Assembly: GCA_019306185.1 (NCBI GenBank) | Contig: JAFDMD010000011.1 | Location: 1-32,040 of the forward strand | Reading direction: 5' to 3' | Length of the DNA stretch: 32,040 bases | Origin: Deltaproteobacteria bacterium | GTDB taxonomy: Bacteria > Desulfobacterota > Desulfobacteria > Desulfobacterales > JAFDMD01 | Shown here: piece after piece, positions 1-10,030 of the stretch | Layout: each line of letters opens with the position of its first letter | Numbering within the stretch: position 1 is the first letter of the stretch | The notes under the pieces: model-generated | The model's input: the letters and a program-made list of their open reading frames with translations, nothing else | Databases searched by the model: none | What the model was told of the DNA's origin: nothing | Made by a program: the position numbers and the translations under genes

Positions 1-49
1 TATCCCTAAACTTCGACCATTTCTCATTATTGAGCATTAGTCGAACCAT
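1..49 (-). CDS. IS5-like transposase, N-terminal fragment (runs off window)
   Basis: Reading the minus strand from an ATG at 49 gives MVRLMLNNEKWSKFRD before the window ends. From memory of the family, this matches the N-terminus of IS5-family transposases of the DUF4096 type, where it is followed by a conserved LYRMRVGCPWRDLP stretch that would lie outside the window. Only 16 residues are visible, so the family call rests on a short motif. The position just outside a 5'-truncated mod gene, pointing away from it, fits an insertion sequence that has broken that gene. The 50-115 stretch between this start and the mod remnant would then be the element's end. Confidence 0.55.
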   Translation of the reverse strand, partial: MVRLMLNNEKWSKFRD

Positions 50-115
50 CGCAATCTCGTTATTATTTTTATATGTAAAAAAAAATAATTTACAAAATCG
101 CGATGGTATTTCAAG
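50..115. mobile_element. Probable terminal region of the IS5-like element
   Basis: This AT-rich stretch lies between the transposase start codon and the point where recognisable methyltransferase sequence resumes (around 115-130). It contains an 8-bp inverted repeat, ACCATCGC at 45-52 and GCGATGGT at 100-107, flanking a T-rich/A-rich interior. The exact element end and any target duplication cannot be fixed because the other end is outside the window. Confidence 0.4.
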
Positions 116-1281
116 CTGTTATTCCGAAAATGTCAACAGCCCCTAGTATAAATCATGAATATATTTTAACTTATGCCAAAATAAGAAGACAGGAACATAG
201 AAGGCTTAAAGACGAAAATTTTGATGTTTGGTTTAGGCTTTCCAGTTTTGCATTTTATCCTATACCTCTTAATGAAAAAAGATACTCTAACCCCGACAAT
301 GATGATAGAGGCAATTGGAAAGCTGATCCTTTTGACGCTCCGAATATCAGAAAAAATTTAACTTATATTATTAAAAATCCGCAAACAGGCGTAGAGTTTT
401 TACCTCCTACAGGAAGATGCTGGCGAACAGACGAAAAAAAATTTAAAAAATTACTCTCCGATAATAGAATTATTTTCGGAACAAATGGAAAATCAAGACC
501 GCAATTAAAAGTGTTTTATGAAGAAAAGAAAATGTTAGGAGAGGTTGAAACCACATGGTATGAAGGAAATAACAAAGGAACAGTTACGGAAGCGACTAAA
601 GAACTCCAAAAAAATTTTGAAAAAAAAATATTTTCAACCCCAAAGCCTATAAGGCTTATTAAAAGTTTATTACGAATTGCGACAAATTCAGACGATATAA
701 TCCTCGACTCCTTTGCAGGCTCCGGAACAACCGCTCATGCGGTTTTGGATTTAAACGCCAGAGACGGCGGAAACCGAAATTTTATTCTTATAGAATGCGA
801 AGATTATGCGGATAACATAACCGCCGAGCGTATTCGAAGGGTTATAAAGGGAGTCCCCGGCGCAAAGGATAAAAAACTTAAACAAGGGCTTGGCGGAGGC
901 TTTTCTTTTTATAATTTGGGCGCGGCAATAGATATGGACGAAATGTTGGAAGGCAAAAATTTGCCCTCTTACAAAGATCTTGCCGGATATGTATTTTTTA
1001 CCGCTACCGGAGAAAAAATAAAGATTTCCCAAATAGATAAAAAAAATTATTACATAGGAAGCGCAAAAGGGATAGAGATTTTTTTAATGTATGAGCCGAA
1101 TAAGGAGAAGCTTAAAAAGCTTGCTTTAAATTTGGATTTTGCGGAAAAAATCGCCGCAAAGTTTCCGCGTAATAAAAAACTTATTTTTAGCCTGGCTACT
1201 TTTTTGGATGAATGGAGTTTATCCGAATTTAATATAGATTTTGCTCAGATTCCTTATGCAATTTACAGGTATGTAGAATAA
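103..1281 (+). pseudogene. mod: Type III restriction-modification methyltransferase (Mod), 5'-truncated
   Basis: This is the C-terminal part of a beta-class N6-adenine methyltransferase, the Mod subunit that recognises and methylates DNA and is needed by Res. Family-like sequence begins at about KMSTAPSINHEYILTYAK. The SAM-binding motif I, FAGSGTT, lies near residue 205 and is followed by NFILIECEDYADNITAERI. In this class the catalytic DPPY motif lies N-terminal to the recognition domain, and it is absent: codons upstream of about 115 are IS-like DNA, and all three frames lack Mod N-terminal motifs. The ORF track's ATG at 103 therefore lies at or inside the inserted element and is not a native start. 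The res partner follows 168 bp downstream. The gene is probably inactive unless the left edge is an assembly artefact. Confidence 0.8.
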
Positions 1282-1449
1282 CGCCTGTATTTTAATTATA
1301 AACAGAGAAAAATTCCGTTATTTAAAAAAAATAATCGCAAAAAAGAATAATGATAAAAGGATATGCTTTTTTTGCGTAGAGGCAAGCAATAAGCGGAGTA
1401 AAGAAATTTTAAAATATCCGAATTGAATATAAAGGAACATTAATAACCA

Positions 1450-3994
1450 ATGCCCCTATTTTTAAAAGAATATCAAAAACGATGCGTTAAAGCTATGGAT
1501 AAGTATTTTGATAAGCTTAAGGAGGAAAAGGAAAAGTTTGACGCTATTCCCATTGAATATCAAGCCGACATTATAGACTATAATAAAAAAGTATGGGAAA
1601 CGATTATTTCCGAAAACAAATATTATAGCAAAAAAACCGGACACGGCAAATGGGCGCCGAATTTCTGTTTGAAAATTCCTACGGGAGGCGGTAAAACCAT
1701 TCTTGCTATTAGATCTATAGAATTTTTTCAAAAATATGTCGCGAAAAGAAAAACAGGGCTTATTTTATGGGTTGTTCCGAGCGAGCAGATTTTTAGCCAA
1801 ACTTTTAAAGCGCTTGATAATCGCGCTCATCCTTACAGGGAAGAACTGGACTTTATAAGCGGAGGAAGAGTCTTAATAAAAAAAAAGGGATGAATTTTCT
1901 CCGCAAGACGTTAAAGAAAATTTGGTTATTCTTATGATGATGCTACAATCTTTTTCCAGAGATAAGCTTAAAAAGGAGGATTTGAAATTTTTTCAAGACA
2001 ACGGAGCGTTTCCGGAGTTTTTTCCCGCAGAAACAAATAAGGTAAAACAGGAGGGGCTTTATAATCTTTATCCTAATCTTGATTTGGAAAGCAAAAAAAG
2101 CGATCTGTTGGGAATACAAATAAAAACCTCTTACGGTAATGTAGTAAAGCTATTGGAACCCTTTATGATTTTAGACGAAGGGCATAAAGCAAAATCTAAA
2201 ATAGCCGAAAAAGCGGTTTCCCAATGCAACCCAGCCTGCATATGCGAACTTTCCGCCACTCCGCATGAAAAATCTAATATTCTTTTTTCGGTTGTCGGAA
2301 GAGAACTTGCAGACGAAGAGATGATTAAGCTTGACCTTAATATTATAGAAAAGAATAAGGGCGAATGGAAAAGGATAATAGATTATACGGTTGAAGAGTT
2401 GGATAAACTTCAAAAAGAGGCTGATTTATACTTAAAAACAACAGGCATATATATTCGCCCGACAAGTCTCATACAGGTTGAGGCGACAAGCGCAAAAACA
2501 AAGGACGGCGTAAAAATTCATTCGGACGACGTTGCCGATTATCTTATGGAAAAAGGTATTGCGAAAGATCAAATAGCTATAAAAACAAGCTCTAAAAATG
2601 AGATTGAAGGGATTGATCTTTTATCGAATATTTGCCCTGTACGTTTTATTATTACAAAACAGGCGCTTCAAGAGGGCTGGGACTGCCCTTTTGCTTATAT
2701 TTTAACCACTCTTGGCGGCTCCCGTTCTTATACCGCTTTAACTCAGATATTGGGCAGGGTATTGCGTCAGCCTTACGGAAGAAAAACAAGGGTAAAAAGT
2801 CTTGACGAAAGCTATGTGCTTACCTTTAGGCAATCTTCCAAAAAGCTTTTAAACGCTATTAAAAAGGGTTTTGAATTGGACGGCATGGGAGATATGATAA
2901 ATAGAATAAACTCTCCTTTTATAGACGGCGATTTGGGAAAAAAAGAGAAACAGGTTATACGAAACAAAATTTTTGAAAAAAGCTTAGTAGATTTTTTTCT
3001 TCCGGCATTTGTAGTAAAAGATAAAAGATGTAAAGATAAAATAAGAATAATAGATTTTAATAAGGATATTTTGCCTTATATTGATTTTGATAAAATAGAT
3101 TTTTCCGGTTTAAATGATGTTGTTTTGCCGAAACAAGCCGATAAAACAAATATTACCGCTTTAAGATTTGCCAAACAGGAGGCTGTAGATAAAGAGGATT
3201 TTTTGGAAATAGAAAGGGTAAATAAAGAGATTGAAACTTCGAGGCAATGGAAAAAAAGTTTTTTTGTCCGAAATATAGGCGATTTTGTTCCTAATCCGTG
3301 GGTTGCAAACGAGGTTGTAAATAAGTGGTTAAAAATTTTAAAAGAAAAATTTACAAATAAAGATATTGCGACTCATCAGATTTATCTACTGGAATATATA
3401 AGAAAAATTTTGGCGGGCTATGGTTCCAAAGAAGGAGAAATAAACAGACTGGCAAGAGAGGTTTTTGAAACAAGGCTTAAAAAGGATGAAATTCGATTTG
3501 TAGTAAAATTTGATTCTACAATATTAACAAAGGAGTTTTATTTTAGAAAAGAAAAAAATATGGCGTTTGTTAGCAAAAGTCTTTTTAAACCGGAATTTAT
3601 GAAAGATTATAACCGATTGGAAGAGGATGTAATATATGATATTGATAAAAAAGAGAATACTTTTTGGCAGTATAGAAATAAGCCGAATAAAAAGAATTAT
3701 TTTCTTACAACATGGCGAAAAGAGGAATTTTATCCGGATTTTATTTTAACTTTAAAAAACGGGAATGATAATAAATTTGAAAAAATTTATGTTTCGGAGG
3801 CAAAAGGGTCTCATCTGTTAGGCGGACTTGATACGGATTATAAAAAGGAGCTTATAAGGATGTATAATAGAAATATTCAACAAGGCTGGAACAGGGTTGT
3901 GAAAGAGGAATATAAAAAAATAGAATTGGAGTTTGTAGAAGAGGGCGCATGGAAAAATAAACTCAATAAAATTTTTCTTAATAGCGAAAGATAG
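1450..3994 (+). pseudogene. res: Type III restriction enzyme Res subunit, frameshifted at an A9 tract
   Basis: Res is the ATP-dependent helicase/nuclease of a type III system. The first ORF (1450-1893) carries Walker A IPTGGGKT and stops just after a run of nine A (1878-1886). The second (1922-3994) continues the protein one frame over: LDEGHKA (DEAD-box type), SATPHE (motif III), EGWDCPFAY and QILGRVLRQP (motif VI), then a C-terminal PD-(D/E)XK nuclease, YPDFI...EAKG. Removing one A joins the frames as GGRVLIKKRDEFSPQDVKENLVIL, which reads like an uninterrupted Res. A weak AAAGGAA lies 5' of the ATG. About 845 residues when joined. The frameshift may be a real mutation, a phase-variable or slippage site, or a homopolymer error. 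Every other motif is intact, so the break looks recent. Confidence 0.88.
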
Positions 3995-4004
3995 TTAAAA
4001 ATAA

Positions 4005-4043
4005 AAAAGCGGAGAGGCCGGTTGCAGACCCTCCGCTTTTCTG
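4005..4043. terminator. Bidirectional terminator between res and secF
   Basis: Inverted repeat AAAAGCGGAG (4005-4014) / CTCCGCTTTT (4031-4040) lies between two convergent genes. On the minus strand the stem is followed by a long T-rich tail, so it mainly serves secF. The plus-strand tail is four T. Confidence 0.75.
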
Positions 4044-4059
4044 TTAGAAGGCAAACTTT

Positions 4060-5085
4060 TTATTTTTTGCCGTACATAATTAATATGGGACTCGCCACAA
4101 ATACGGAAGAGTATGTTCCTACCAACACTCCGATAATCATAGCAAAAGCAAAATCGTGTATGATTCCGCCTCCGAATATAAATAAGGATGTTAAAACAAG
4201 CAGGGTTGTAAAGGAGGTAAGAATTGTTCGGCTTAATGTTTCGTTAATACTTTTGTTTATTATGTTTTCGAGGCTTTCTTTTTGAGATTTTCTTACATTT
4301 TCTCTTATTCTATCAAATACTATTATGGTATCGTTAAGGGAATAACCTATTATGGTGAGAATAGCCGCAATTATTGGAAGGGTAAACTCTTTATCTAATA
4401 TTGAAAATATGCCTACTGTTATAAGAACGTCGTGTATTAAGGCGACCGTAGCTCCCATCGCATATTTTAATCGCAGCAGCCAAAATAGTATTAAGCTGAT
4501 TATAAACGCCGCAATTATAAGGAACGGTATGCCTGTTTCAAAAATAGATAATCCGTAAACGGTTCCCATTAAAGCTCCGGCTACGACTCCGTTTAGTATC
4601 CATTTTAATTCAAATCTACCGGAAATGTATATTGTAATAAACAGAATGGCATAAAATATTGCAAAAAGCGCTTTTTCTCTTAATTCTTTTCCTATTTGAG
4701 GACCTACCGCCTCTATTCGTCTTATTTCGGCTTTATTATCTGAAAAGGTTTTTAAGGAATTATGAAAGTTTGTTCCGAATTCTTCATCTGTTATTTCGGC
4801 ATTTGTTCTTATTAAAAATTCGTTATCCTTTTTATCTCCGAATTCCTGAATCGAAGGTTTGTCAAAATTTATAGCCTTAAGGGTTTTATTTATTTCTTTG
4901 ACGGTTATGCTTTTTTCAAATTTTATTTGTATGATTGTTCCGCCCGCAAAATCGACCCCGAGTTTTGGACCTCCTTTTATAATTAAAGAGGATAGACCGA
5001 TCAGTATCATTATACAAGAGATCGCAAAGCCCATTTTTCTTTTTGCTATAAATCGAATATTTGTATTCGGCTTTATAAACCGCAT
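4060..5085 (-). CDS. secF: Protein translocase subunit SecF
   Basis: SecF works with SecD and YajC in the inner membrane, using the proton-motive force to help complete export of proteins moved by SecYEG. The 341-residue length is typical. An N-terminal membrane helix is followed by GVDFAGGT (the first-domain signature), a periplasmic domain to about residue 130, then five closely spaced hydrophobic segments containing NDTIIVFDRIREN and INETLSRTILTSFTTLL, both typical of SecF. AAGGAAGG sits just upstream of the ATG. It lies 47 bp after secD and is the last gene of a rng-yajC-secD-secF run. Confidence 0.96.
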   Translation of the reverse strand: MRFIKPNTNIRFIAKRKMGFAISCIMILIGLSSLIIKGGPKLGVDFAGGTIIQIKFEKSITVKEINKTLKAINFDKPSIQEFGDKKDNEFLIRTNAEITDEEFGTNFHNSLKTFSDNKAEIRRIEAVGPQIGKELREKALFAIFYAILFITIYISGRFELKWILNGVVAGALMGTVYGLSIFETGIPFLIIAAFIISLILFWLLRLKYAMGATVALIHDVLITVGIFSILDKEFTLPIIAAILTIIGYSLNDTIIVFDRIRENVRKSQKESLENIINKSINETLSRTILTSFTTLLVLTSLFIFGGGIIHDFAFAMIIGVLVGTYSSVFVASPILIMYGKK

Positions 5086-5132
5086 TTATTGCTTCCTTCC
5101 TTTATGTTGCATAAAAATGGCAAAAAATTTGA

Positions 5133-6716
5133 CTATCCTATGCTGAATTTTTTTATTTTAAGTTTTATGAACATGTATTCGAATATGAGTTTGGAAAGGA
5201 TAAGCGCCGTAAACATACTCGCCAAAACCCCCAAACTTAAAGTTACCGCAAATCCTTTAACAGGACCTGTTCCGAATTGAAATAATACTAACGCCGCAAT
5301 AAGCGTGGTAACGTTTGCGTCTAAAATGGTAAGCGAAGATCTGTCAAAGCCCGCTTTTAAAGCCGCGCTGGGAGGCTTGCCGGTTGCAAGCTCTTCTCTT
5401 ATTCTTTCATAAATTATTACGTTGGCGTCCACCGCCATGCCTATGGTAAGTATGATGCCCGCTATGCCCGGCAATGTTAGAGTGGCTTCAAAAGCGGCGA
5501 GACCGGCGGCTATTAAAAGTATGTTGAATATAAGAACTATATTTGCCACTAAACCTGCGACTACATAGTATATAAGCATAAAAGCTATTACTATTAATCC
5601 TCCTATATATACGGAGGAAAGTCCTTGTTTTATCGAATCCGAACCTAAAGACGGACCTACGGTTCTTTCTTCTATTATTTTAACCGGCGCGGGAAGCGCC
5701 CCGGCTCTAAGAGCTATAGCAAGATCGCTGGCGTCTTCGGTAGTAAATGAGCCTGTAATTCTTGCGGCTCCGCCGCCTATTTTTTCCTGAATTACGGGCG
5801 CGGAATATATTTTATTATCTAATACTATTGCAAGACGTTTTCCAACGTTTGCTTCGGTGATTTTAGCAAATATTTTTCCGCCTTTTTTATCAAAATCTAT
5901 GGAAACGTAAGGTTCGTTATATTGAGAATCTATTTGAACTTTTGCGTCGGTAAGAGACGCTCCCGTAAGAAGAGCCCTTTTTTTAACAAGGTAAGGAGTT
6001 TTGATGGCTCTATTGGTATCGGGATTTTCTTTTACCTGATATAACAGTTCCGAATCCGGAGATATTGTTCCGGCTAATGCGGAATTTATATTGCCTGTTT
6101 CGTTAAGGAGTTTAAACTCCAAAAGCGCTGTTTTTCCTATAAGCTTTTTTGCTCGTTTGACGTCTTTTACTCCGGGCAGTTGTATCAAAATGTTTTTTTC
6201 GCCCTGCATGCGTATATCCGGCTCGCTTACTCCGAATTGATCTATTCTGTTTCTTATTGTCTCCAACGCCTGACGAACCGCCATGTTTTTTATATGTTGA
6301 GCCTCTTTGTCCGGAAAGTTTATATTAAGATAGGTAAATCCGTTTTCGGTTTTTTTATTAAGAAGTCTCATATCCTTATAATTGTCGTCTAAAAATTCTT
6401 GAAGCTTTTTATAATTCTCGCTTTTTTCCCTGATTTTAAAAGATATTTTTTTGTTGTCCGTTATACTAATATTTGCAGGATATATTTTTTCGGCTCTAAG
6501 ATCGTCTCTTATTTGATTATATACATTTTCCAAGGCGCTTTCCAAACTTTTATCCGTATCTACGGAAAGAACAAGGTGCATTCCGCCTTGCAGGTCTAAC
6601 CCGAGATTGATTTTTTTATAGGGCCATAACCCGGTTTTGAAGGTTGGGATTACATATAATAAAGCCGCCAAAAAAACCGCGGAGACAATAACGGTTCTTA
6701 ATAAAAATCTATTCAA
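5133..6716 (-). CDS. secD: Protein translocase subunit SecD
   Basis: SecD is the large partner of SecF in the SecDF-YajC complex. The 527-residue protein has an N-terminal membrane anchor, NLGLDLQGGMHLVL (residues ~37-50, the SecD signature), a large periplasmic region with the P1 head domain (~70-350), and a C-terminal block of five membrane helices with LTIGMAVDANVIIYERIREEL, which carries the conserved Asp of helix 4 implicated in proton movement. The ATG at 6716 starts 12 bp after the yajC stop, so the two are probably co-translated. Confidence 0.97.
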   Translation of the reverse strand: MNRFLLRTVIVSAVFLAALLYVIPTFKTGLWPYKKINLGLDLQGGMHLVLSVDTDKSLESALENVYNQIRDDLRAEKIYPANISITDNKKISFKIREKSENYKKLQEFLDDNYKDMRLLNKKTENGFTYLNINFPDKEAQHIKNMAVRQALETIRNRIDQFGVSEPDIRMQGEKNILIQLPGVKDVKRAKKLIGKTALLEFKLLNETGNINSALAGTISPDSELLYQVKENPDTNRAIKTPYLVKKRALLTGASLTDAKVQIDSQYNEPYVSIDFDKKGGKIFAKITEANVGKRLAIVLDNKIYSAPVIQEKIGGGAARITGSFTTEDASDLAIALRAGALPAPVKIIEERTVGPSLGSDSIKQGLSSVYIGGLIVIAFMLIYYVVAGLVANIVLIFNILLIAAGLAAFEATLTLPGIAGIILTIGMAVDANVIIYERIREELATGKPPSAALKAGFDRSSLTILDANVTTLIAALVLFQFGTGPVKGFAVTLSLGVLASMFTALILSKLIFEYMFIKLKIKKFSIG

Positions 6717-6728
6717 TCTAAGATACCT

Positions 6729-7088
6729 TTATCCTTTCTTTTTTTTATCTTTAGGAGGCAAAGCGCCGGTATTTCCGTTTATCAAAGCCGCAATGCTGCC
6801 TCTGTTTATCTTTATGGTTACTCCTTCGGAGATTTCTACGGTGGCAAAAGATGGGTCTATTGCGGTAATTTTACCGTGAATTCCGCCGCCGGTTATAATT
6901 TGATCGCCCGCTTGAAGAGCGTTTATCATTTCTTTATGTTCTTTTGTTTTTTTCTGCTGCGGTCTTATTAAAAGAAAATAAAAAACTACAAACATAAGTA
7001 TGAGAGGTATAAAAGCCGTAAATCCTCCTCCGGATCCCGCGGCGCCTCCGCCAGCCTGTCCCATTGCATAAGCTGTATTTATAAACAA
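6729..7088 (-). CDS. yajC: Sec translocon accessory protein YajC
   Basis: A single-pass inner-membrane protein associated with SecDF. The 119 residues hold one hydrophobic segment (FIPLILMFVVFYFLLI) followed by RPQQKKTKEHKEMINAL and QIITGGGIHGKI, a classic YajC pattern. The start is TTG at 7088: AGGAGG (7095-7100) lies six bases before it, while the first ATG would sit further inside the short N-terminus with no such site. A Gly-rich stretch precedes the membrane helix. It is first of the yajC-secD-secF trio, 128 bp after rng. Confidence 0.95.
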   Translation of the reverse strand: MFINTAYAMGQAGGGAAGSGGGFTAFIPLILMFVVFYFLLIRPQQKKTKEHKEMINALQAGDQIITGGGIHGKITAIDPSFATVEISEGVTIKINRGSIAALINGNTGALPPKDKKKKG

Positions 7089-7216
7089 AGTTTGCCTCCT
7101 AATAAATTTTTTTTTGTTTTGATTGTACGATTAGCGGTTATAAAGCTTTATTTTTAACCTTTAACCAAGTTCTTAAAAAGATATTTTGATACTCTATTTA
7201 TTTTTACGTGTCAAAT

Positions 7217-8704
7217 CTATTCAACATCATTTAATTCTTCATAAATTATTTTAGAATCCGAGCAATTCATAGTATCGTCGCATTCGATGCTAATTGATAT
7301 ATTTCTTATATCCTCTAACTCAATAATATCTTTTCTTTTTTTATTAAGTAGATACTCTGCCGTTTTTTTCGGAAGAATGCATTTTACGACTCCGCTTCGT
7401 TTTTTAAGGGTATCTAAGTTAAGCCTTCTTAAAAAGCTTAATCCTAATGTTTCTTTTGAAGAGACAAGCCCTTTTCCGTTACAATGTTTGCATGTTTCAA
7501 GGCTGCCGAATTCAATCGAAGGTCTTATTCTTTGTCTCGACATTTCCATTAATCCGAACATAGAGATATTTCCGACTTTTGTTTTTGCTTTATCTTTTTT
7601 AAGGCATTTTTTCATCTCTTTTTCTAATGCGGATTTATTCTTTTTTTCTCTCATGTCTATAAAATCTATTACTATTAGTCCGCCCAAATCTCTTATTCTA
7701 AGCTGTTTGGCTATTTCTTGAGCGGCTTCCAAATTTGTCTGCGCCGCAGTCTCTTCCACGGAATGTTTTCGAGTCGCTTTGCCGGAGTTTACGTCGATAG
7801 CCACGAGCGCTTCTGTCTGGCCGATTACGATTGAACCCCCGGATTTTAGTTTTACAAGATTTCTGTAAACGGAGGCTATCTGATCTTCAAGCTGATATTT
7901 GGTAAATATGGGTTTTAATCCGGCATATAATTTTACAATTTTGTTATGTTTGGGAGAGATAAGATTGATAAAAATTTTTATTTCGTCAAAAATAACGGGA
8001 TTGTCTATAAGGATTTCCGAAACGTCGTCCGTAAAGGAATCTCTTATAGCTCTTAAAGCGACGTTGCTTTCTTCGTAAAGAAGGCAGGGCGTCTTTTTTT
8101 TTTTAATTCCTGCTTTAATGCCGCGCCAAATACGCATAAGGTAACGAACATCTTCATTTATCTTTGTTTTTGTGCAGTTTATAGAAGCGGTTCTTATAAT
8201 TATCCCGAAATCTTTCGGGAGCTTTATATTATTTATGATATTTTTTAAACGTTCTCGCTCTTTTTCGCTTTCTATTTTGCGGGATATGGCGCGATTAGCG
8301 CTTCCCGGCATAAGAACCGTATAACGTCCGGCAAGGCTTACAAATGTGGTAAGAGCAGCGCCTTTTTTCATAATTCTGTCTTTTACTATCTGAACAATAA
8401 TTTCTTGACCGGGCTTTAAAAGTTTATCGATTGTTTTTTCGCGGGACTCTGCATTTGCAAAATAATCCTGATGAATTTCTTCGAGTTGTAAAAAGCCATG
8501 TCTTTCGTCTCCGTATTCTATAAATGCCGCCTGAAGGCTCGGCTCTATTCTTACTATTGTTCCTTTATATATATTACCCTGTGTTATTTTTTTTGCGGCG
8601 GTTTCTATATTGAATTCTTCCAATAATCCGTCTGCAACTTTTGCTACTCTGCATTCTTCAGGATCAATAGCGTTTATTAAAATTTTTGTATCCATATTAG
8701 GCAT
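7217..8704 (-). CDS. rng: Ribonuclease E/G family endoribonuclease
   Basis: A single-strand endoribonuclease of the RNase E/G family, acting in rRNA 5'-end maturation and mRNA turnover. An S1 RNA-binding domain lies at about residues 41-120. The metal-binding catalytic aspartates are visible at D304 (VAIDVNSGK) and D347 (IVIDFIDM), and the zinc-link CKHC lies near residue 405. At 495 residues it is the length of RNase G and lacks the long C-terminal degradosome scaffold of RNase E. Two nearby ATG codons (MPN and MDT) could be the start: GGAAAC lies four bases before the first and further from the second, so the exact N-terminus is open. No convincing minus-strand promoter was picked. Confidence 0.95.
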   Translation of the reverse strand: MPNMDTKILINAIDPEECRVAKVADGLLEEFNIETAAKKITQGNIYKGTIVRIEPSLQAAFIEYGDERHGFLQLEEIHQDYFANAESREKTIDKLLKPGQEIIVQIVKDRIMKKGAALTTFVSLAGRYTVLMPGSANRAISRKIESEKERERLKNIINNIKLPKDFGIIIRTASINCTKTKINEDVRYLMRIWRGIKAGIKKKKTPCLLYEESNVALRAIRDSFTDDVSEILIDNPVIFDEIKIFINLISPKHNKIVKLYAGLKPIFTKYQLEDQIASVYRNLVKLKSGGSIVIGQTEALVAIDVNSGKATRKHSVEETAAQTNLEAAQEIAKQLRIRDLGGLIVIDFIDMREKKNKSALEKEMKKCLKKDKAKTKVGNISMFGLMEMSRQRIRPSIEFGSLETCKHCNGKGLVSSKETLGLSFLRRLNLDTLKKRSGVVKCILPKKTAEYLLNKKRKDIIELEDIRNISISIECDDTMNCSDSKIIYEELNDVE

Positions 8705-9055
8705 GTTTCCTATTCATATAATATTTTCTTCCTTTTTATAATGGTTATAATTTCCCCATAATGTTTTTATACGTTTGTCTTAAAATTAGTCATAGATGTT
8801 CCAGGGTAAACTTTATAATTATTTTAACAAAAGATATAAGTCAATTTTTTTAACTTGAAATAATCGAAAATGTTTTTTTAAGCATTTATACTCTATAATC
8901 TTTAACTTGACAATATATTAAAAATTTATATAAAGACGGTTATTAAATTCTAATGTTAAATTCTAATTTTTGCCATTGGCAAAATTGGTTTTTTCTCCTT
9001 TTTATCTCTTATCTCTGGCGTAAGCGGTTTAACTCCGCTTGCATCTAAAACTTAA
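8705..9055. other. AT-rich intergenic region between rng and tRNA-Leu
   Basis: No coding sequence was seen. The region holds a good plus-strand promoter (8907-8934) for tRNA-Leu and a 13-bp direct repeat TTAAATTCTAATG/T around 8943-8968. A near-palindrome TTTTGCCA-T-TGGCAAAA (8968-8984) precedes a T-run. A small AAGCGG/CCGCTT hairpin (9022-9040) would lie in the tRNA precursor leader. Confidence 0.5.
8907..8934 (+). promoter_or_regulatory. Sigma70-type promoter for tRNA-Leu
   Basis: TTGACA (8907-8912) and TATAAA (8929-8934) are separated by 16 bp, a near-consensus pair. It lies about 120 bp upstream of tRNA-Leu on the same strand, with no other plus-strand gene nearby. Confidence 0.55.
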
Positions 9056-9142
9056 GCCGAAGTGGCGGAACTGGTAGACGCGCTAGGTTCAGGACCTAGT
9101 CGAAGTATTTCGGCGGGAGTTCGAATCTCCCCTTCGGCACCA
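9056..9142 (+). tRNA. tRNA-Leu (CAG)
   Basis: A full class II cloverleaf: acceptor GCCGAAG pairs with CTTCGGC, the anticodon stem CTAGG/CCTAG encloses CAG, a long variable arm follows, then T-arm GGGAG TTCGAAT CTCCC and an encoded CCA at 9140-9142. The anticodon CAG reads CUG leucine codons. It is followed at once by its own terminator and then by a decayed accessory stretch. Confidence 0.97.
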
Positions 9143-9152
9143 TTTTTAAAAT

Positions 9153-9192
9153 AACAAAGCCTTATTCCAAAAGAGTAAGGCTTTGTTGTTTT
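9153..9192 (+). terminator. Rho-independent terminator of tRNA-Leu
   Basis: A perfect 12-bp stem, AACAAAGCCTTA (9153-9164) / TAAGGCTTTGTT (9176-9187), is followed by GTTTTA, eleven bases after the tRNA CCA. Confidence 0.85.
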
Positions 9193-9243
9193 ATATAGGG
9201 TTAAAAAGATATGTATATTTTTAAATTTGATTTACTCGCTTAA

Positions 9244-9915
9244 TCACAAATCCGCCGATTTTTGTTTAACAATATTACAAAGTAATAATTCTTTCCAATA
9301 AAAAGGAAAAACAGGGGTTCTAAAATGTCTGCTTGATATCCAAGGCAGTATCAGTAAGCCTTGTTTTATAGAAGATATTTGCTCCGGTTTTATAGTGTTC
9401 ACGCCAACCTCTTTATTTATCTTGATCATATCGTCGATTGATTCTTTTAGCTTGATCGGCGCATCCGTAGCGCCGGTTTTATTTCCGGCATTAGTTGTAT
9501 AAAGATATTGATCCGTTGTATCGTCAGGATACCATCAAATTCAAAATTGTTCTTTCCGCAGCAATAACGGCAGGCTTTAGGTTCTTGCCCAAAAGTATAT
9601 TATCAGGCAAATTAAAAAAATGGGATAAATCATATTCCGGCTACGAAAGAGGAGCGAGGGCTTTTCCCATATACGATTTTAAGTCGCCTTGAAAAATATT
9701 TTCGCTAAACATGTATTTTTCAATAAGCAAGTTTATCTCCGCCCCAAAATTCATATTCTATTTCTCCCTCTTTTCTATTATCGGATATATACCCTGCCCA
9801 ATTTTGATCTATCTCCTGCTTTAACTCTCCGCCGGCACACATTTTTTCTTAAATCTTTATGTTCCGGCGTTATATTGTTTTTTAAATATACATCCTTATT
9901 AAGAGTTCATTGAAA
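9244..9915 (-). pseudogene. Multiply broken accessory gene remnant(s) beside tRNA-Leu
   Basis: The minus strand holds protein-like sequence scattered over several frames. One segment reads ELKQEIDQNWAGYIS...GEIEYEFWGGDKLAY and then a stop. A shifted frame continues with IEKYMFSENIFQGDLKSY, then an in-frame TAG before PEYDLSHFFNLPDNILLGKN and another stop. A further frame gives NAGNKTGATDAPIKLKESIDDMIKINKEVG, running into the 61-residue ORF at 9244-9429. The flow suggests one or two larger ancestral proteins, now carrying at least two frameshifts and two stops. The EYEFWGGDKLAxLIEKY pattern resembles large uncharacterised accessory proteins, but no function is assigned. The plus-strand ORFs here are treated as shadows. 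Confidence 0.55.
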
Positions 9916-10030
9916 ATAATAGCTTCTTGAATTGTTAAAAAATTTTTAATATATTATATTCATACCTTTAATTAGCAAGTATTATGTAAAAAAAAGGAGA
10001 AAACGGAATTGGCAAATTTCCTATAATATA

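Noticed and set aside
9495-9913. Two plus-strand ORFs (65 and 74 residues)
   Set aside because: Low-complexity translations opposite the degraded minus-strand gene, which reads as protein across frames.
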